Positions 5,523-8,947 of a stretch of 8,947 nt of DNA are shown here, in pieces (position 1 is the first letter of the stretch; each line of letters begins with the position of its first letter). Location of the stretch: NCBI GenBank assembly GCA_947624465.1, contig CANQKJ010000079.1, positions 1 through 8,947 on the forward strand, read 5' to 3'. Source of the DNA: an uncultured Oscillospiraceae bacterium (GTDB lineage: Bacteria > Bacillota > Clostridia > Oscillospirales > Oscillospiraceae). A program made the translations under genes and the position numbers. The notes beneath the pieces are model-generated. The model made no database searches. It was given only the letters and a program-made list of their open reading frames with translations, and was not told where the DNA came from.

Positions 5523-6215
5523 TCATTGGCCGCTGGCGAAGTAATAGCCCACGCCCCATTTGGTCATGATATACCCAGGGTTGGCGGGGTCGGGTTCCAG
5601 CTTCTCCCGCAGCCGCCGGATATGGACGTCCACAGTGCGGAACTCGCCGATGTACTCGTAGCCCCACACCAGATTGAGCAGATTCTCCCGGCTGTACACC
5701 CGGCCTGGGTTCCGCATGAGCAGGGCCATCAGGTCGAACTCCTTGGCGGTGAGCTCCACCCGCGCCCCGTCCCGGAAGGCGGAGCGCTCCGCCAGGTCCA
5801 GGGTGATGCTGCCCCGCGTGAGCCGGTCGGCGTCCTTCTTCTGCTGGGCGGCGGCCCCCGCCCGGCGCAGCAGCGCCCGGATGCGGGCCTTCAGCTCCAG
5901 GATGTTGAAGGGCTTGGTGATATAGTCGTCCGCCCCGCACTCGAAGCCGATGATCTTGTCCGCATCCTCGCTCTTGGCCGTGAGCATGATGATGGGCACG
6001 TTGGAGAACTCCCGGATCTTTATGCAGGCCTGGAGCCCGTCGATCCTCGGCATCATCAGGTCCAGGATGATGAGGTCGTACTCCCCGGCCCTGGCCTTTT
6101 CCACTGCCTCCTCGCCGTCGTACCCGGCGTCCACATGATAGCCCTCGTTCTCCAGATTGAACTTGATGCCCTTGACCAGGACGCGCTCGTCGTCCACCAC
6201 TAAAATGTTCGGCAT
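5523..6215 (-). CDS. OmpR/PhoB-family response regulator
   Basis: A 230-residue two-domain transcription factor. The receiver domain (1-115) has acidic residues D8 and D9, phospho-acceptor D52 in LDLMMP, T79 and K101 in DDYITKPFN. The C-terminal winged helix (about 133-227) shows the usual LTAKEFDLMALLMRNPG, VYSRENLL, VDVHIRRLREKLE and GVGYYF signatures of OmpR-type DNA binders, which usually contact direct repeats about 11 bp apart. ATG 6213-6215 has GGAGG 8 nt upstream, embedded in the last codons of the comEA-like gene, whose stop is 4 nt away, so the two are co-transcribed. The kinase gene follows. By position and sequence it resembles MtrA, WalR and PhoP-like regulators; I cannot choose among these. 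A candidate binding site lies at 6595-6611. Confidence 0.95.
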   Translation of the reverse strand: MPNILVVDDERVLVKGIKFNLENEGYHVDAGYDGEEAVEKARAGEYDLIILDLMMPRIDGLQACIKIREFSNVPIIMLTAKSEDADKIIGFECGADDYITKPFNILELKARIRALLRRAGAAAQQKKDADRLTRGSITLDLAERSAFRDGARVELTAKEFDLMALLMRNPGRVYSRENLLNLVWGYEYIGEFRTVDVHIRRLREKLEPDPANPGYIMTKWGVGYYFASGQ

Positions 6216-6219
6216 TCGT

Positions 6220-6579
6220 CTATCCTCCCGTCGTCACGTAGTCCAGCAGCCCCTCCAGGATCCCCTCGCCGATGCCCGCCACGTTCAGCAGCTCCTCGGG
6301 ATAGCGGAAGGGGCCGTGCTCCTCCCGGTAGGCGATGATGGCGGCCGCCCTGGTCTCGCCGATGCCGGGCAGTTCCGTCAGGGTCTCCGGGCCGGCGGTG
6401 TTGATGTCGATGAGGCCGCCCGTCAGCGGGGCGTCCGCCGGCTCCGAGGGGACCGCTCCGGGCGGGATGGCCTCCAGGGGCCGCCCCGGCAGGGAGCGCA
6501 GCCCGAAGATCCCCAGCATCACGGCCAAACCCGCCAGGGCGACGGCCAGCACGCCCTTTTCCCCTCTGTTCAGCGCCAC
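6220..6579 (-). CDS. ComEA-like helix-hairpin-helix DNA-binding protein
   Basis: About 119 residues: a short basic N-terminus (ALNRGEKG), one transmembrane helix, a Pro-rich linker, and a C-terminal ComEA-type double helix-hairpin-helix domain. The domain begins IDINTAGPETLTELPGIGE and ends with a second hairpin NVAGIGEGILEGL. In transformable bacteria ComEA is a membrane-anchored DNA receptor on the outer face; here no comEC or comEB is adjacent, so competence is not shown. I choose GTG 6577-6579 because AAGGGGGG lies 7 nt upstream. The ATG at 6601-6603 has no ribosome binding site and falls inside a probable regulator site; it would give 127 residues. It is the first gene of the operon with the response regulator, which starts 4 nt after its TAG stop. 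Confidence 0.9.
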   Translation of the reverse strand: MALNRGEKGVLAVALAGLAVMLGIFGLRSLPGRPLEAIPPGAVPSEPADAPLTGGLIDINTAGPETLTELPGIGETRAAAIIAYREEHGPFRYPEELLNVAGIGEGILEGLLDYVTTGG

Positions 6580-6586
6580 GGGGCCG

Positions 6587-6594
6587 CCCCCCTT
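6587..6594 (-). promoter_or_regulatory. Ribosome binding site supporting the GTG start of the comEA-like gene
   Basis: AAGGGGGG on the - strand lies 7 nt upstream of GTG 6577-6579. The only upstream alternative, ATG 6601-6603, lies before this site and has no purine-rich stretch ahead of it. Confidence 0.6.
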
Positions 6595-6611
6595 CGTAAA
6601 CATTCTGTAAA
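6595..6611. promoter_or_regulatory. Candidate response-regulator operator (WalR-box-like direct repeat)
   Basis: On the + strand, CGTAAA, 5 nt, TGTAAA forms a direct repeat with 11-bp periodicity. It fits the WalR consensus TGTWAH-N5-TGTWAH except for the first base, and OmpR-family dimers bind such repeats. It ends 4 nt before the -35 of the carboxypeptidase promoter, centred near -48, a usual activator position. It also lies directly upstream of the comEA-like gene. The repeat is seen; its use by the neighbouring regulator is inferred. Confidence 0.5.
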
Positions 6612-6615
6612 CCGG

Positions 6616-6644
6616 TTGCGCGGTGGAGAAAACTCTGTTATAAT
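6616..6644 (+). promoter_or_regulatory. Extended -10 promoter of the D-Ala-D-Ala carboxypeptidase gene
   Basis: TTGCGC (6616-6621), a 17-nt spacer and TATAAT (6639-6644), with TG at 6636-6637 making an extended -10 (TGTTATAAT). Transcription would begin around 6651, giving a leader of about 57 nt. The -10 is a perfect sigma-A match and the -35 a partial one, which fits an activated promoter. Confidence 0.75.
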
Positions 6645-6707
6645 GTCATGCAGGACCGCGCAGCGCCACAGTTAGAAATAGTATATCACACTTTTCGGGA
6701 GATTGAT

Positions 6708-8093
6708 ATGAAAAAATATCGTTTTGCCGCGTTTCTTCTCGCGCTGATCCTGCTGATCTCCGCCGTCCCCCCCGCCGCCGCCCTGGAGCCGGACGGGGAA
6801 CCCCACGCCACCGCCGCCCTGGTGGTGGACGGGGACAACGACGTGGTGCTCTACGAGTATCACGCCCGTGAGAAGCGCTACCCCGCCTCGGTGACCAAGA
6901 TCATGACCTCCCTGGTGGTGCTGGACGCCGTGGCCAGCGGAGAACTGTCCCTGGACACCCAGGTCACCGCCTCCGCCACGGCGGTGGACGTGCCCTTCGG
7001 CAGCTCCACCGCGGACCCCCCCATCAAGGCCGGGGAGATCATGACCGTGGAGAATCTGCTGTGGTGCGATCTGCTACCCTCCGCCTGCGAGGCCTGCAAC
7101 GTCCTGGCCGAGGCGGTCACCGGCCTCACCGGGGACCAGGCCGCCGTCGCCTTCGCCCAGCGGATGAACGCGAAGGCCGCCGCGCTGGGCATGAAGGACT
7201 CCCACTTCACCAATCCCCACGGCCTCCACGACGACGACCACTACACCACCGCCTATGACATCTACCTCATGGCCAGAGAGGCCATGAAGAACGAGACCTT
7301 CCGCACCATCGTGGGCACCGCCTCCCACACCATCCCCGCCACCAACCTATGCGGCGAGCGCACCCTCTACACCACCAACGGCCTCATCAGCGGCTACTAC
7401 GTGAACGGCTACCGCTACCCCAAGGCCATCGGCATCAAGACCGGCAACACCGACGAGGCTGGCCGCTGCCTGGCCTCCGCCGCCACCGACGAGGAGGGCC
7501 GCACCTACTACTGCGTCATCCTGGGGTCCGAGTACGTCCGGGAGGAGGACGGCTCCCTCAGCGCCTACTCCTTCTCCGAGACCATCCGCCTGCTGGAGTG
7601 GGCCTTCGCCAACTTCCACATGACCACCCTGCTGGACGCCGAGAGCGCCGACACCATCCGCTCGGTGCCCGTCACCCTGTCCGACCAGGTGGACCAGGTG
7701 CTGGTCCAGGCCGCCGGCTCCATCCAGGCGGTGATGCCCTCCGACTACGACCCGGCCAGGGCGGAGCTGCGCTTCGACCTGCCCGATTCTGTGGAGGCCC
7801 CCGTCAACGCCGGGGATAAGCTGGGCACCGTCACCTTTACATACGAGGGGAAGGAGTACGGCTCCCTGGACCTGGTGGCCGCCGACACCGTGGAGCGGTC
7901 CGAGTTCCTCTACAACCTCCAGCGGCTGGAGAACCTGTGGGCCAGGACCTGGGTCAAGGTCCTGGTCATCGGCGGGGCCGTGATCCTCCTCCTGCTGATC
8001 CTCTGGCTGATCCTCCTGCGGCCCAGAAGGCGCCGCCGCTATTCCTACTCCGGCGGGGGCCGTAGCCGTTCCTCCTACCGGGGCAGGCGGTGA
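6708..8093 (+). CDS. D-alanyl-D-alanine carboxypeptidase (S11 family, DacF/DacA type) with altered SxN motif
   Basis: A 461-residue penicillin-binding protein that would remove the terminal D-Ala from peptidoglycan stem peptides outside the membrane. Residues 1-26 are a signal peptide ending near PPAAA. The serine peptidase domain (about 30-290) carries S61-V-T-K64 and K244-T-G. At the SxN position the sequence is S125-A-C127, with Cys where the family has a catalytic Asn. A C-terminal beta domain (about 315-405) follows, then one transmembrane helix (about 417-437) and a tail RPRRRRRYSYS rich in Arg, Ser and Gly, instead of the usual amphipathic anchor. ATG 6708-6710 has GGGAG 7 nt upstream. 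An in-frame ATG at 6648 lies too close to the promoter -10 to be used. The gene is monocistronic and divergent from the two-component operon. The family call is certain; activity and the DacF versus DacA label are not. Confidence 0.93.
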   Translation: MKKYRFAAFLLALILLISAVPPAAALEPDGEPHATAALVVDGDNDVVLYEYHAREKRYPASVTKIMTSLVVLDAVASGELSLDTQVTASATAVDVPFGSSTADPPIKAGEIMTVENLLWCDLLPSACEACNVLAEAVTGLTGDQAAVAFAQRMNAKAAALGMKDSHFTNPHGLHDDDHYTTAYDIYLMAREAMKNETFRTIVGTASHTIPATNLCGERTLYTTNGLISGYYVNGYRYPKAIGIKTGNTDEAGRCLASAATDEEGRTYYCVILGSEYVREEDGSLSAYSFSETIRLLEWAFANFHMTTLLDAESADTIRSVPVTLSDQVDQVLVQAAGSIQAVMPSDYDPARAELRFDLPDSVEAPVNAGDKLGTVTFTYEGKEYGSLDLVAADTVERSEFLYNLQRLENLWARTWVKVLVIGGAVILLLLILWLILLRPRRRRRYSYSGGGRSRSSYRGRR

Positions 8094-8100
8094 CACGGCA

Positions 8101-8140
8101 AAAGACCGTCCGGCGAAAGGGCCGGACGGTCTTTCTCTTT
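8101..8140. terminator. Bidirectional terminator between the carboxypeptidase gene and murC
   Basis: AAAGACCGTCCGGC (8101-8114) pairs perfectly with GCCGGACGGTCTTT (8121-8134), a 14-bp stem with a 6-nt GAAAGG loop. T-rich sequence (TTTCTCTTT) follows on the + strand, and AAAA before the stem gives a T-run on the - strand. It begins 7 nt after the carboxypeptidase stop and 2 nt beyond the murC stop region, serving both convergent genes. Confidence 0.9.
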
Positions 8141-8142
8141 GG

Positions 8143-8947
8143 TCAGTTGTCCTCTTTCACCAGCGCCTCGCCGGCCAGGTAGATGTCCCCCGCCCCCACG
8201 GTGAGGATCAGGTCGCCGGGCCGGGCGATCTCCCGCAGCTTCGCGGTGACGTCCGCCAAGGTGGGGCAGTAGACCGCGCCGGGGATCTCTTTGGCCAGAT
8301 CGCCCGAGGAGATGCCGATGTCGTTGTCCTCCCGGGCGGCGTAGATCTCCGCCAGCAGAGTCACGTCGGGCTTCTTCAGGGCCTCCACAAAGTCCCCGAA
8401 CAGGGCGTGGGTCCGGGAATAGGTGTGGGGCTGGAAGGCGCACACGATCCGCTTGTAGTCCAGAGCGGCGGCCATGTCCAGCAGGGCGTTCAGCTCGTCG
8501 GGATGGTGGGCGTAGTCGTCCACCACCTCGGCCCCGTGGTAGTCCCCCTTGTACTCGAACCGGCGGCCGGGGAGGTGGAAGGTCCGCATCCCGTCCTCCA
8601 CCGCCTTTCCGGGGAGGCCCAGGGCGATGGCGGCGGCGGAGGCCGCCACGGCGTTCTTCACGTTGTGGACGCCGGGCACCGACAGCTCCAGATGGGCGTA
8701 GACCCTGCCGTCATACACCACGTCGAAGGAGCCGAAGCCCTTGTGCAGATTGAGATGGGCGGTGTGGACGTCCCCCTTCTCCAGGCCGAAGGTGAGCATC
8801 CGCCGGGTCTCCCCCGCCAGGGCCTCCATGGTGTTGGGGTCCTCGCAGTTACACACGATGACGCCGTCCTCCGGCACCTTGTCCGCGAAGGCCCGGAAGG
8901 ACCTCTGGATGGCGTGTAAGTCCTTGAAGTAGTCCAGGTGGTCGGCC
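8143..8947 (-). CDS. murC: UDP-N-acetylmuramate-L-alanine ligase MurC, C-terminal part (start outside window)
   Basis: This cytosolic Mur ligase uses ATP to add L-Ala to UDP-N-acetylmuramate, the first step of the peptidoglycan stem peptide. About 268 residues are present, covering the end of the central ATPase domain and the whole C-terminal domain. Seen are a DHLDYFKDL helix at the window edge, VPGVHNVKNAVAA (the HNxxNxxAA-type Mur signature), LPGRRFE, VDDYAHHPDE, CAFQPHTYSRTHALF, EIYAARE and VGAGDIY. The frame stays open through base 8947, so the gene continues beyond the window; the GTG at 8875-8877 is an internal valine. The stop is TGA at 8143-8145, followed by the terminator shared with the carboxypeptidase gene. 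Nothing looks abnormal in the part present. Confidence 0.96.
   Translation of the reverse strand, partial: ADHLDYFKDLHAIQRSFRAFADKVPEDGVIVCNCEDPNTMEALAGETRRMLTFGLEKGDVHTAHLNLHKGFGSFDVVYDGRVYAHLELSVPGVHNVKNAVAASAAAIALGLPGKAVEDGMRTFHLPGRRFEYKGDYHGAEVVDDYAHHPDELNALLDMAAALDYKRIVCAFQPHTYSRTHALFGDFVEALKKPDVTLLAEIYAAREDNDIGISSGDLAKEIPGAVYCPTLADVTAKLREIARPGDLILTVGAGDIYLAGEALVKEDN

Noticed and set aside
5506..5525. Six-codon reading frame overlapping the response regulator stop by ATGA
   Set aside because: Too short and without supporting motif; the 62-nt gap before the kinase is otherwise featureless apart from the kinase ribosome binding site.
4099..5544. Long + strand open frame of 481 codons
   Set aside because: Antisense shadow of the histidine kinase; low-complexity Gly/His/Leu/Pro composition and no recognisable motif.
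6602..6630. Possible - strand promoter for the comEA-like operon (TTCTCC, 17 nt, CAGAAT)
   Set aside because: Only 3 of 6 and 4 of 6 matches to consensus; not strong enough to annotate, although a promoter is expected in this interval.
6648..6707. Upstream in-frame ATG for the carboxypeptidase (20 extra residues)
   Set aside because: The ATG lies 3 nt after the TATAAT of the promoter, before the expected transcript start, and the extra residues would hide the signal peptide.
7347..8096. - strand open frame of 249 codons opposite the carboxypeptidase
   Set aside because: Gly/Val/Asp-rich antisense shadow of a clear S11-family gene.
1..8947. Mobile elements, CRISPR arrays, tRNA or rRNA genes, riboswitches
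   Set aside because: I found no transposase or integrase motifs, spaced repeat arrays, cloverleaf-like segments or long structured leaders. All intervals between genes are under 150 nt and are explained by promoters and terminators.

Overview
The window comes from a GC-rich, low-codon-diversity genome with strong purine-rich ribosome binding sites (AGGAGG and GGGAGG types), some GTG starts and classic sigma-A promoters. Its proteins (GerM-domain lipoprotein, DacF/DacA-type carboxypeptidase, MerR with a membrane tail, HAMP histidine kinase, clostridial-type MnmA) point to a high-GC clostridial Firmicute, most likely Oscillospiraceae (Flavonifractor/Lawsonibacter-like). The taxon is an inference from protein style and composition. 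It looks like ordinary chromosome: no mobile element, CRISPR array, tRNA or rRNA is visible.

Layout, left to right. (1) 1-375, + strand: the C-terminal end of an EF-G family translation factor, closed by a bidirectional hairpin (389-421) shared with the convergent mnmA. (2) 427-1503, - strand: mnmA, the tRNA U34 thiolase, with its own consensus promoter at 1538-1567. (3) 1599-3002, - strand: a three-gene operon of a membrane-tethered MerR regulator, a YbjQ/UPF0145 protein and a small membrane-anchored or secreted protein of unknown function. A textbook MerR-type promoter (19-bp spacer filled by a 9-3-9 palindrome, 3028-3058) drives it, suggesting autoregulation. (4) 3125-6579, - strand: a four-gene operon reading comEA-like HhH protein, OmpR-type response regulator, HAMP histidine kinase and double-GerM lipoprotein. 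The last two overlap by ATGA and the first two are only 4 nt apart. The order regulator-kinase-GerM lipoprotein matches actinobacterial MtrA-MtrB-LpqB. (5) 6580-6707: divergent control region with an extended -10 promoter for the carboxypeptidase gene and, just upstream of its -35, a WalR-box-like direct repeat (6595-6611). (6) 6708-8093, + strand: a D-alanyl-D-alanine carboxypeptidase with a C-terminal membrane anchor and an unusual SAC in place of the SxN motif, ended by a bidirectional terminator (8101-8140). (7) 8143-8947, - strand: the C-terminal two-thirds of murC, running off the window.

Taken together, the right half is a cell-envelope neighbourhood: peptidoglycan precursor synthesis (MurC), peptidoglycan trimming (the carboxypeptidase) and a two-component system with a lipoprotein partner. 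The direct repeat between the divergent units suggests that the regulator controls the carboxypeptidase gene and its own operon. The MerR-YbjQ-small protein operon is the most system-like unit of unknown purpose.
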